From Phoebastria nigripes (Eukaryota > Chordata > Aves > Procellariiformes > Diomedeidae): a stretch of 64,000 nt of DNA. Under the pieces are notes generated by a model, which worked only from the letters and a program-made list of their open reading frames with translations, did no database searches and had not been told where the DNA came from. A program made the translations under genes and the position numbers. Below, piece after piece: positions 48,896-60,636 of the stretch. Position 1 is the stretch's first letter. Every line of letters begins with the position of its first letter. The stretch covers positions 1,434,128 through 1,498,127 of the forward strand of contig JAYKAV010000300.1 of NCBI GenBank assembly GCA_035582835.1, written 5' to 3'.

Positions 48896-51800
48896 ACGCC
48901 TGGCCATAGAGGGACATCACATCTGGAAGCACTCTTACAAAGAGCTTGACGTATTCTGGGCTGTTTGCAAGTGATATGAAACATGGAAGAAAGGGTGGAA
49001 ATCCCTGGGTGTTTCAGTGCTCCACGGGAACTGGGTGCATGCTCAGGCTGTGGCGAACTCAGCTTCTCACACCCCACATCTACCCAGTCACTCCAAAGCC
49101 TGGTGAGGACTGATAAATCACTCCTGACTCAGCAAAACATTGCCATATGACACTGCAGAGCTGGTACTGTGAATGTTTCTCCATCCCAGCCATCTTCTAG
49201 CTGGGTAGAAACCAATAAATTTGTAAAGAACATTTGTAAAAGAAAGAGTTGCTGTGCCCTCAGAGTCTTTAGAGGTGCCTAATGGAATAGATGGGCTTTA
49301 AGATCTCACAGAGCCTGCGCTTGTATCTCTCATGACTAACATCCCTGTAAAGATTTGGCTTTTGTGTGTGAATTACTTTAAATCTCAAGGAATTGTTTTT
49401 ATTATCCCATGGGAAGGCTTTGGTGATGAACAGTGTGGAAATTACAGACTCCACCGCCTAGTTTTGAGTTGTCTCTGCTCTGAAGTGGAGGGGCTGAGAG
49501 GCAGAGACTTGCCCACAATGCCAGGGACACTGGGCTCATTTTAGAGCCCAGTGTTGCCTCCCTGTCCCCCACCAGCACCCACAATGCAGCAGACTCTTCT
49601 TCTCCAGCAGAGCTCTGTAGCAGATGTGGCCAAAGCTGCATCCCCTTTGCTATGGATGAATTTGTGCAAGTAGGTTAAACTTTCTGGCCCATCTCGGTTG
49701 CATGAACCGTTGCAGCAGGACACTTTACAGTGTGCCAGGTGCTGCTTTCCTCCTCTTTCTCTCCACATTTTGGTTCAGCTAGCCCTGGGCCACCTTCACT
49801 GATGCATCCAGTTTCCTAGCTGAGGACCTGGAGGAGCTCAACCCAGTGTCCAGCAACCTGAGCAGCTCCAGTGACACTCGAGGATTCTGTGACACTGGAG
49901 CTGCTCGGTAGGGGAACACCCCCAACCTTGGGTACATCTCACCATGCCAGTCCCCCACACGGCTTTCACTACCCAAAGCCCTGGAAATGCTTTGTCCAAG
50001 GGACAGCTGGACCTACGGCTGGATCCTGCCACCAGGCCTGTCTCCTGGCACTGTTGGGACTGCTGTCACTGCAGACACAGCAACACCAGGTTTTGGATCT
50101 ATGTATAAGTCAAAGCTCTTTATGAGCCTCAATGGTATCTCTGTTTACCCCTGCCTGGCATTGCTACTGCAAGGCAATATCCAGAGACCTGCCTACCCCG
50201 CCCTGCAGTCAGGGACGCAGCCCTGAACCCAAGGTTATCTGGAGGATCAACATGTGCAGCTGGGAGAGCTACGCCGCTGTCACTCTAGCAGGGTGTCAGG
50301 GCACTTCTTCCAATTTTGTTTTGCATGACAACAACAGAGAAGCCGTTTTCAGGCTCGTCCTTCACTCCCTGACTTGAGGCAGGTTTGGGGGCAACTTGCT
50401 GAGTTGTAACATGCTTCTCTGGGAGCAGGTCTACCAGTAGCTCTGTGTGATGAACTACAGTGCCTGTGAAAGCAGAGAATCCCTTCTTCCCCCTGCGTTG
50501 ACTGAAGCATGAAAAGATGGGAAACAGATGGATAAATTCAACAGGCAAAACTGTATGCAAAAGTGGAAATCCATGTGCATATCCCCTGCCACAGACCAGT
50601 GCATTGCAGGCGTCTTGCTGTCCACCAGCTGCCCCCTGACTCTCGCCTGACCTTGCCAGACACAGATCTGCCAGGCTTCAGAATCAGGCTCTCTGCACCA
50701 GGCTGGATCCAGGCATCCTGCACCGGCCCCTGAGGTCTGTGGTGGTGTTAAATCACTCCCTCCACCTCCCCTTGGTCTGCCACTTGCTCTTGAGCCGTGT
50801 GAAATAAACAGGCAAATCCACTAGTCCCCGGGGAGGATGGATATCTCTAAACTTGCTGCGTGTAGTATCAACGCTGACCCTGTCCTGAGGCTGCCCACGC
50901 TTTGACCTTGTAGGTCTGGCCCACAAGTGTGTGCTTTAGCTCTGCAGTTTCTGAATAAACACTCCACGTTGTGCTGAAGGCATGCGGTTTCCCTCTTCAG
51001 AAGAGTCCCCGAATTGTCTGTGTTGGTTTTTCCTAGCCTCTGCAAATAAACAGACATGGCTCTCGGGGATACACAGTGACAGGCTGCAGCCACTCTGCCT
51101 GCACGGCTCAAGGCACTGCGTGGGGCTGAGATGCCAATGCCCCCCCGGGCGAGAACAAGTCCCAGTTATGCACCATGCTATGCTGGGTGTAACCTTCACC
51201 TCAGCACTGGCAGAGAGCTGGGACAGAGCTGCCCGAATACATCCTGCCTGCAGCTGGGTTGGCAGCAGCAGGAGCAGAAAACCCCAGGGGGAAGATGAAC
51301 AATGCATTTGTGTTGTTCACCATGGAAGTGTTTTGGGGTGATAACCCCACCAAAGCCTTTCCCTACGGTGCAAGGGAGGCACCATCTGAAGGTCTGCACA
51401 GAAGGACTGGCAACACAGGGAGCAACATGCAGCAGGACCACCTCTCCCTCGCTACCTGAGGACTGGAAGGGGGCAAACCGGCTTGCAGAGCCCCAGGACA
51501 CATAAGCAGATGGTGTAATAGCAGCAGCCATGGACAGGTGGGTAAGCTGTGTCCCCTCCTCTGCAGAAGTGGAAAGGGTACAGGTAAAGAAAACAGGGAC
51601 GATCAAAGCTCTGGACAGCTCTGAGCAACTAGCCAGGCTAGGACTTTTCAGCCTGGGGAAGAGCTTTTAATGAGAGAAAAGATTTTAATGACAGCAGCCG
51701 CTTCTAGGCCAGAAAACGGTGGATGCCACGTCAGATAGATCTCCCATCTGATCAAGCATGGCTGTTTTATTATCCTCAATACTATTTCCAGCTGCAGCAT

Positions 51801-53060
51801 TAAATCTATCAGCAATGGCTTTGTCGTGCATTATGGTGCTGCGGTGTCACACCTGATGGTTCCAGGAAGGTGCAGAACTGGAAGAGGTGTGTGGGGATGG
51901 ATTACAGAACCAGCTGGCCAAGCACAGTAGCCATGTCACTGGCACAGCTCCAAGACTCGCAGGGTGGTCACTGACTTCAGGGAGCTCACTTGACAGTATG
52001 ATGCACTTCGGACCCTTATCCAGATGCCTGCAAATGAGTCATGTGAGTANAGTAGGAGGTCAGAACAGCGTGATCCCCTGTGGGTGAGCACAGACCTGTC
52101 AGTTTCTACTCACAGTGAAGCACTTTTCAAAGCAGCCCAGTGCTTTGCTAAAGCTGATCAGAAATCTCAACCAGTCATTCTGTAGAAATACAACAACTGG
52201 TGCAGGACTGAACTGAATTCAAGAGGCAAGTCCTGGATCAGCCAGTGCCCTCTGATCTCTGCCAGCACGAGCAAAGGGAGGCCCTTTGCAAGTTGCAAGT
52301 TGTACAACCTTGTTACAGGTATTTCGCGAAAGGTGAGTTGTGTCCCATCTGGTAGAAGTGGGAGATGAAAGAGCAGAGGGAGCCCCAAGGACTGCTGATG
52401 CACACTTACACTGTTACCTTGGTTGGACGTGCCCTGCCACAGTCCCAAAGATGGCCCTGACACCAGGAGCAACCTAGACCTGAAATTTGGCAACCGGCTG
52501 GGAACCTGCAGTTCTGGGTAATTAGTTCAGTTTGGAGGTTGCTCTCAAGTGCTGGAGCAGAGATCTGGGGTCCCTTGTGTTCAGGGTCTCCACTCGGGCT
52601 CTTTCCATGCTCCCATGTGTTATCTGGACTGATTCCTGTTGTGAAAGGCTCTTGGGTAAAAAGCTGAATAACATCTAATACAAGAAGTGCAGATGTTACT
52701 ATTTTCAATTTATATCAGCTCTGGAAGTGGTGGTGTTTACTAGGGAGCCAGGGAGTTGTCTTCTCCCACGCTGAAGAAATTTTACTTTCCCTTCGCTAAA
52801 TTGCCTCCTACAGAAAAAAACCTGCACTTGTTCAGCACCTTCTTCACCTGGATCTGTGTGTTTCTTGCTACTCCCACGTGGCCTTTCTCACAGGAACGTG
52901 GGTGAAATAATAACTCACAGTGCAGAGCCCTGGTTTGTGATGTGGATTTGAAATGAATGTTTTGACTGTACGCTTTTAGTAGCCCTTTGTGGGAAATGGC
53001 TCGTGCTGTTTTCCCTCAGCCTTGCATAAAAAAGTGCTGTTGAAATAAGATTGTGCATGT
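48896..53060. other. Intergenic DNA between HEMGN and SPINK4, part 2
   Basis: No gene recognised. It holds a strong hairpin (49860-49906) and a possible MIR-like tail around 49480-49550 (GGCAGAGACTTGCCCA). Otherwise ordinary sequence. Confidence 0.4.
49860..49906. repeat. 18-bp inverted repeat (hairpin)
   Basis: Arms GAGCAGCTCCAGTGACAC (49860-49877) and its near-perfect reverse complement (49889-49906) differ at one position and are separated by an 11-base loop. A further wobble pair and a G-C pair extend the stem. Such a stem is long for chance, but short for a typical animal microRNA precursor of 25 or more pairs. Confidence 0.8.
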
Positions 53061-53063
53061 CAT

Positions 53064-53069
53064 TTTATT
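53064..53069 (-). terminator. Poly(A) signal of SPINK4
   Basis: AATAAA on the minus strand lies about 95 bases downstream of the SPINK4 stop codon. It fits the end of the transcript. Confidence 0.7.
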
Positions 53070-53162
53070 GTTCACCATTGCTAACTTAAATGTGCAATCA
53101 GCACAGAGCACACAGGATCAATTAATCACCTGTTTCTAGGCTTAGGAAAGCTACCAGAAAGC

Positions 53163-56100
53163 TCAGATATCTTGACACTCCCCGTCTTTCAAAATCCGGA
53201 TGTCTTGCCTGGTTTTCCTAGAAAAACATAGGAAAAAAAAGTAGGAGCTCAAAAAAATACATCCCGAGTCATACTTTGGCTCCCGTCCAGCCCATGGAAT
53301 GGAGCTGACTATTATAAAATTGGCTTGCTTATTTTCCTGTCTAAAAAGCTGAGGTGACTGCAAGCCATCCTGGCCCACAGATGTCCCCTCCCTGGGCATG
53401 CAGCACTAGTGGTGGGACTCCAGCCCAACCTGCTCACAGCAGGGCTGTCCCCAGTGTGAGGTTATGGTGGCCATGGCTTTGTCTAAGCCCTAACCACCCC
53501 NCCACCAAGGATGGAGACCCCCCGCTACCTTCTTGGTGCACCACCCTCCTGGGGAAGAGGTTTCCCCCGTGTCTAACCTGCACCCTCTGGGACTGCTGCT
53601 TGTGGCTGTTGCCCTGTGTTGCATCACCTGCTACCACCAAGAAGAGTGTGGCTCCATCCCATTTGCAACCATAGGCTGCTGCTAGATCCCCCCAAGCCTC
53701 CCCTTCCCCAGACTAGCCAGACGCAGCTCCTCCGCACCTCCTCGCAGCTTCTCTTGACAAGCTGGTCGTCCCTCTCCTCCTGCAGTCCAGCACACAGTTT
53801 GTGTTATTTGCCGTGCAAGTGCACTGCTCACCTGCGTTCAACCTGATCTTCACCCTTGGTCTCTTTCTAGCAGAAACCCCTGCTCAGACAGTCACTTCCC
53901 ATCCCGGATAAAATCACTGCCCCAAAGCAACCCTTGTGCTTTTTATGAGGTCCCTGTTGTCTTAGTCCTCAAGTTTATGGTGGTACCTTTGGTTTGAAGT
54001 TCTGCCAAACGAGCCATGAGGCACATAGCTGGGCATCTGCATTTACAGAGGTCCCTTTGAAGGACTTAGTGGTGCTATTTGACTGACCAGACTAGATGCC
54101 TAGTCGACCTTTTTGCCCATCTAAGTTCAACTCTCCCTTCTCTAATTGCAGGCAGCACAGATGGTGGGACCTTCTCCTGTCCTCTATGGAGCGTCTGGTT
54201 TGTTGCCAGCTTGCAGGCACTCGTGTTGGAGGGTCTCCTGGCCATGGACTCCCGACCTCATCTTTTGGATCTTCTGATCATGCAGCCACAGGGTGGTCTG
54301 ATTTAGCAAGCTGATCCAATGGATGAATATTCAGCTCTTCTATGGGATTAGTCCCCTACCAACACAATGAACTAAATCCCTCAGCCTGCAGCTGCACAGT
54401 AGTCACTAAATGTGGTGACAAGGACAGGGCAGGAACCTGCAGGCAAGGGCTGAGGGCATGCCTGCACCTATCCACAGGCACTGCCAGTGCAGGAGGGTGA
54501 AGCTCACAGGCTTCACAGCCCAGTACCCGGCTCAGCTGACATGAAAAAGTCCTCTTCCACTTTGCTAGCAGGAACACATGTGCCTCCCGTCTGCCTTGGT
54601 TTTCCCCAGGCATGGGGGAGCCTGAATGACAGTATTTCACAAGCGCCCAGTTTCAGACGGCCACAATTAGACTCCTGGAGGTCTCTGCCAAGGGCATGAG
54701 CTTACATTTGTTGCACACAGAGCTGGCATTCATTGGCGTAAGTGTTCCCGTCGGTCCCACAGACAGGCAAGTGCAGGAGGGGGCAGGCCTGCAGCTCGAC
54801 CATGTCTCCACACACCGGCTGGAAAGGAGAAACCACAGCACACATTCTAGTGCCAGCAGCACCCATCTCTTCCTCCCATAGCACCCAGGCAGGAGCAAGT
54901 GCCACTGGCGACCTGGTTCCCTCTGCCCTGGACAGGGCAGGACATGCACAGAGAGTGGGAAAGCAGGGAGCAGAGGCCACTGCATCCCTCTGTGGGAGTT
55001 ACAACCTGGGCTTTGACGCGGGTTTGATGCTGGAGCACCAGTACCTATGAGGTTGGGGATGATTGCTGGGAATGGCCTTTCTCCCAGGCACGCCAGGCAC
55101 TAAGTCACATCTTAATCCATCAACAAGGAAAGCCAGAAACCTCTTACCCTTCTCAGGCCGTTCCCTTCGTTCGTTTCTGCCCCTGAAACAGAGCAGAGAC
55201 CCTGAGTGTGGCACACTTGTGACTGGTGGCAGGAGCGCGAGGCATCGACAGAGGGTCACGTCCAAACCAAAGGGAAGGCAGGATTGTGCAGGGGGCACAC
55301 TCAGGAGCCGGATCAGTTGTGTGGGTTTCATGAGCGGGGATCAGTTTGCTGCATGCCACCCCCCCACCCTCCCAGCAGCACAGTGCACAGCCTCCATCCG
55401 CAGCTGAGCTGGCTGGGACAAAGCTGGGAACGCCTATTCCCACCCCCTAATCCCCCTCCTGACAGCCCTCTCTCCCAGTCTCTGGACCAGGAGCTCCACA
55501 GAGTATCCAACACATCCCAGGAAATGTGAATGCATGCAATGCTGNATGGGGACATGGGGTATCTTCAGAGGGCTGAGGCTGGGTGACGCTGCAGAGCCAG
55601 ACAACAGCCATCCCCAGGGAGAGCTGCATTCGGTGGGTTCCTTTTCTGCAGTCAGGCAGAGCAGTACCAACAGCTCACAGCCCATCTGTGTGGTGCACGA
55701 ATGTCCTAGGAGCATGAGGGCTCACACACGGGCTGCTGCAGGACCACTACTACATGCGGCTAGGTAGCACAGGTTTTCCAGAGCCTACAAACAGCTGCTT
55801 CCCACCTGAATATGCTGAGCACGTAGTGCTCTTGCAAAGGCTTGCAGGTCTTCACGGAGGCAGGAACAACAGTAGCTGCCACCCCAGTGTACATGCTGTC
55901 CTCCCAGATCCTGGTTCCCATTTGCATCACAGGCTGTCCCCTATCCCATCCCTCTCCCAAGTGCAATATAGCCGATGAACTAGCCCCTAACCCTTGCACT
56001 GAACTGCTAATAAGGCATGGTGTGTTTACTCCAGTCCTTCTTCCCCACCCCGCTGCCACTGTGTTTGCTTGCCCTCCTCATCTCCTCTCCAAACCAGAGT

Positions 56101-56256
56101 TTCTGGGTCTTTCAGCCCTCCCACACATTTTTGATCCCTCCATGGTTCCCAACCCGCCACCGAGGAGCCAGCTGCCGGCAGCAGAGCAGGCTTACCACTG
56201 ACAGCGACGAGAGTCACCAGTGCCGCCACCACCACCACCAGCTCCCTCACAGGCAT
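53163..56256 (-). CDS. SPINK4: Serine peptidase inhibitor, Kazal type 4
   Basis: Coding exons (minus): 56256-56196, 55182-55148, 54818-54706 and 53217-53163. They join in phase through GT-AG introns to 264 bases, or 87 residues; human SPINK4 has 86. It is a small secreted protease inhibitor, in mammals made by gut goblet cells. Exon 1 encodes a signal peptide ([20 protein letters not shown]). Exon 2 is only 35 bases and codes a short linker. Exon 3 holds most of the Kazal domain with VCGDMVE, the CGTDG-TY-NECQLC signature and five cysteines; exon 4 adds [14 protein letters not shown] with the sixth cysteine (human KTKQDIQIMKDGKC). The residue at the usual P1 position, second after Cys2, is Leu ([10 protein letters not shown]), which suggests a chymotrypsin- or elastase-like target, whereas human has Gln. 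A TATA box and a poly(A) signal frame the gene. The protein extends four residues beyond the last cysteine. Confidence 0.93.
53502..53788 (-). mobile_element. Old CR1 LINE fragment in SPINK4 intron 3 (reverse)
   Basis: Reading + it contains CCAAGGATGGAGACC, GGGGAAGAGGTTTCCC, GTCTAACCTGCACCCTC, CACCAAGAAGAGTGTGGCTC and GATCCCCCCAAGCCTCCCC. This is the order of a reverse-complemented CR1 3' part. Substantially diverged, with approximate limits. Confidence 0.75.
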
Positions 56257-56305
56257 GGTTGGTTCAGGCACACGCGCTCGTGCATCTCACTCCACTCATG
56301 GCTGC

Positions 56306-56312
56306 CTTTATA
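56306..56312 (-). promoter_or_regulatory. TATA box of SPINK4
   Basis: TATAAAG on the minus strand lies 50 bases upstream of the SPINK4 ATG. It would place transcription start about 20 bases before the coding region, giving a very short 5' untranslated region, which is common for small secreted-protein genes. Confidence 0.65.
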
Positions 56313-56399
56313 GGGGAGGGCACCGGCTTATCTCAGCAGCGCTGGGAAAAGCAGCATTTTGAGCAGCATTTGATCTGTGCTGTGAACAGCTGGACTCTG

Positions 56400-59300
56400 C
56401 ACCCAGAGTGATCACTTGGGCGCTCTCATGCAACTGATAAGCCACCCCAGTGCCACTTGCCAGCTCCAGGTGCCAGCACTGGAGGCTGCTTTACAATCCC
56501 TTTGCACTGTAGCCTGGGTTGGGCAATGCTGCTCTCCTCCACTCCACCCAGCCAGCTTACCTCTGGGTGTATCTTGCCCGAACCAGCCCTCCAGCTTTGC
56601 AGCTACCATTCTTCATACACAGCAGGTATCTCCATTTGGGTTGGGAGACTTCAGATGGAAAGGCCAGGAGATTCAGGCTGATTTGGGTGGCTGTGCTGTG
56701 GCCTGAGCATTATTCCATGAGACCTGGCCAGGCGGATACTCAGCTGCCTGATGCACNGGGCAGGACCCCAGGAGGGGGATCTCAAACACACAGGAGGCCT
56801 GCCGTCATGCTGTGGCAAGCCCACCCCATCTCTGGGTGGGATGGGACAGGCGGGGGATGCAGAGGGGCTGGAGGGAACGAAGTTCAGCTGAGTGGGAGCA
56901 GGGAGCTGCGGGTGCAGCCACTGCCTGTGCTCCTCTACCCATCGTGATGGGCAGTTTAATACCTTGCTCCACTCACCAGCTTGGTCACATAAACGGTTGC
57001 AGCTGAGATCGACAGAGCAAAATGATCTTTATCATAAGATTCAGTGTGATGGAAGGGGGCTGTGTGCATGGATACCCAGTTTAAATGCGCAGAGGTGGCA
57101 CATACAGCAGGGAGAGGCCAGAGAGGATCCTCAGTGGTAAGAGATGCCAACTCTTCGGTGAAGGACTTCTCAGCAAGCATCACCACCCCAGAAGATGCCA
57201 GCTACTTCACTTACAAGACTGGACGCTCGACATCAGTCTTTCCGTGTGAGCATCCTCACCACCTCTTTCTGAGAAGCTGAATTTTCCACATCCGTCCCCA
57301 CCTTCCTCTGGTGAATCAAAATCAATTGGTGAAGGGAGAAGGATGGAAAAGAGGACCACTGGGTGAAAAGTTGGTGTCATAGCTGAAAACCAGTGTTGAC
57401 CAAAAACTCCTTTGGGACAGACTTGCCGAGATGAAGTCTGGGCCAGAAGTGACAGAGGGCCTCCTCCACCCTGGGAGCGGGTAGGAGGTGCTGTGTGTGC
57501 AAGGGGCAGGCAGGGAGTAGGTGTCCTACAGAAACCACCAGCGGGCTGGGAGAGCTCCAGACACCCACAGCATGCACATTTGCACTTGCTGAGGAGCTGA
57601 CCATGACCGTGCTCAGGACATTTCTTCCCCACAGTCTTACATGAGGCTGAGGAAGGTACACACTGGCCCCAGCCGGCTGAGACAAGAGGGAACAGCTTCG
57701 TGAGCATCCCCTGTGGCCAGAGGAGTACAGGCCCTGCACGAGGCTGCTTCCATCCTTGCCCTTGGAAGGTCCTTCCACCCNACTCAGCAGGGCTATGACC
57801 GGGTTTTGGGAAGGGGGAAGGTGGCCAATTCACGGTTCCACTTGCAGAACCATTCCTGTGCTCTGCTGAGGCAGCTGTGCACATGTTTTATATTCCCTCT
57901 TCACGGAGTTTACACAGTTCAATAACCTTTGGCTTTTATTATTACTCCACTTTGGAAATCCCTCAACTAAAGTAAATATTTAACTGCATTGGAAGTTGTT
58001 CCTGAGGCACATGGGGGCCTGTTGGGCCTGTTCAGTCTAGTACAGGGGAGGCCAAGGGGGGATCTGATAGCAGCCTACAACTGCTGGAAGGGCAGTTGAT
58101 GGAGCCAACCTCTTCTTGGTAGTGCCAGATGACAGAATAAAAAGCAACAGGCACAAACTGCAGTCCTGAGATGTTCAGGTCAGTAGTTAGGAAAGAAACC
58201 TTACCTCCATCCTCGGTGGGCCGTGTACAAAGCTGCGGATGCTTTGACCAAGCCCTGCTGTGCATGAGGTTTGGTGGGTGAGCCCTGGAGGCCCCTGCCA
58301 CCAGCATGCTGGGTCCTGTGGACACAGCAGCTCTCACTCTCCAGCCCACGCAGATGTATTTCCTTAGGCGCCCACCTGGCAAATCTGGTCCCAGCCAACA
58401 TTCAACTACACGGACAACATGGGGCCACCTACTGCAAGCTGCTCCCTCACCAACACTCACTGCAGCCCTGGATGAGGGCTATCATGGGCCTTTACAGTCG
58501 TCTTCAACATTTTTACTACCAAAAAAACCACCCAAATGCTGATCNTAATGCTTCCAGTGCCACCTCTGTGGATAACCATGCTGTGCCACTGGTCCTGCGC
58601 ATGGTCTGGCTCTTCGAGTCATGCTGGCAGCAGTGGAGGAGTGATGGGCTGGGGCCGTATAGCTGGGATATGTTGTGTGCTCCAGGTTGCTCTCCTCGGA
58701 TAGAGGGTGTCAGGAAACGTCTGCATCCCCTCTGTGCCAGAGGCAGCAGGTTGTGAGGTGCTGGGGAAAAGCTGTTGGCTGATACAAGGCTTGATCTTCC
58801 TCCACCTGGTTCCTCAGTGGTATTCAAATGCCGGTGCCTTCACAGAGCAAATTAAAATGACACGCTAAGAGATGATGAAGGGGAAATCACCTCTTGCAAA
58901 CTGGTTTTGTCTTTTCCTGCTTTTCCCTCAAGCACAGGCTTGCAGCCCCTGACGAAAGTCCTGCCTACTGTCCCCCTTGAAGAAGAGGTGGCGAAATTCT
59001 TCCTTTGGGTGGGACAGGTGGCTGCTTGCCCTCACGTTGGCCACACAACTCCAGCTACGTCTGAGACAGTCACACATTTGAGCCTGGGCTTTCCTCCTCC
59101 GTGTTGCAGGTATCACAAAAAGGGGCACCCTTCTGCTGTCCCTGGTGGGTCCCGGGCTCCCAGCGGTACAGCAGCACATGGGGGAGCTGCTCCCCATCCC
59201 CCGCATCTGGGGCTGCCCTTGGACTCCCCTCTGGCTTCACCTGGGGCAGGAGCCAGGGTCCTGGCTCTGCTGCCTCCTCCCCGCACCCCTGCCAGCTGCA

Positions 59301-60636
59301 GCCCTGCCAGAAGGGCAGGAGGGGCAGGTATAAAGGTCCTGGCTTGCCTGCAGAGCCAGCGACTTCGTCTCGCTGCCAGCAAGGCAGAGAAACTCTGCTG
59401 GAGACAGCGGCAATGAGGAAGGCAATTTCTACTTCCAAAACTGATCTCATGCTTGTTCCCTCGTGGCGTTGCCCCTGCCTTTGTGCTTGTTCCCATACAC
59501 TCACCGGCACCCACCCGTCCACGTCCACACCGCCTGCCTGGGATCACTCGTCATGTCGTGAACCCTTATCACGCCTTTGCCTCCCGCATGACCGCAGCGC
59601 TGTTTGCAGGCTTTCCATCTGGCTGGGCACGGATCGCAGGAGGCCAAGCCAGATTGCATCACATCGCTCTTGCTCCATGTCTGCCTGGTGGCCTTGTCTG
59701 TGGTGTGGCCTTGGTGTCGTCACCACTTCACCCAGCACCTGCCAGTTCCTTGCTGTTATCTGTACTTTCCTGGATTTCACAGCTGTTCTCAGCCTCCCAG
59801 CTTGCTGCGCTAGCACCGATATTTTAAATCCTGTTCTGCGGCTCCTCCCAGGGCTTTTACATACCAGCAAACGCCAGGGACCCACAAACACCACAGTACC
59901 CCAGGAACAGGGGTACACAGTACCTCATGCAGCCCAAGCCCAGAGCCTGCAGTCTATCTTCCTGTTGCATGAGGGGGCAAGTCAAAAAGAGGAGGGCAAG
60001 TACTACACTCATTTTCATCCTTAGCTTCCTCCCTGCCTCCAAGTGGGTTTTACAGGGATGATGATAGTCTCCATTCTGCCTCTCCACTCACCCTGAGGTC
60101 TCCCCATGAGTAGGAGGGAGAAGGACCAATTTGTTCTTCTCCTTTGCACACAAAAAATGCAGAGATGCAGGTGACCAGAGGTTTTCCTTTGGATATACAG
60201 GGGAGCCAAAACTTCACATCTGAGGAGGTCTCCCTGCGTAACTGGGGGAGGGATCAGCCATCACCACTTCCTGGCAGTTTCGCCAGACTTTCTGGATGCA
60301 GACCACACCTTCAGCTGCCTCCCTCCTTTCTTTATACTGTGGGTAAATACTCCCACGTGGCAGGCAGTGAGTAACACTCATTATTTCTTTGATGATTCAA
60401 AAATTTCTCAGTGACGCCGTCAGCTGCAAGAGCACAAGTCAGGGTGAGTACACAGACGAGTCCTTTTGCCTGCTGACACTCCCAACAGCAGAGGGGACAG
60501 GGCCAAGGTGGCATCNATCTGGAGACGATCAGAGCTTCCCACCAAGCCAGGCTGTGCGCTGGACCTCAGAGGTGCAGCAGGCTAGGGGGAGCATCCATTG
60601 CACACCTTTTTCCCCTGCTTCAGCTGCCAGCTGGAG
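56400..60636. other. Intergenic DNA upstream of SPINK4
   Basis: No gene is supported. A 307-codon plus-strand frame at 59101-60024 and overlapping minus-strand frames lie in GC-rich DNA without family resemblance. B4GALT1 and BAG1, the human neighbours of SPINK4, are not present. An old CR1 relic lies at 58027-58165. Confidence 0.4.
58027..58165 (+). mobile_element. Old CR1 LINE relic
   Basis: It contains CTGTTCAGTCTAGTACAGG, GGGGGATCTGATAGCAGCCT, GATGGAGCCAACCTCTTCTT and ACAGGCACAAACTGCAG, in the order of the C-terminal coding part of older CR1 subfamilies. Strongly diverged, with no intact frame or tail. Confidence 0.65.

Noticed and set aside
51600..51720. A possible further CR1 relic (TTTCAGCCTGGGGAAGAG)
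   Set aside because: Only one short block is similar; the flanking order of CR1 motifs is not maintained.
59101..60024. A 307-codon plus-strand frame upstream of the CR1 copy
   Set aside because: It has no domain, signal peptide or family match, and it overlaps minus-strand frames of similar quality.
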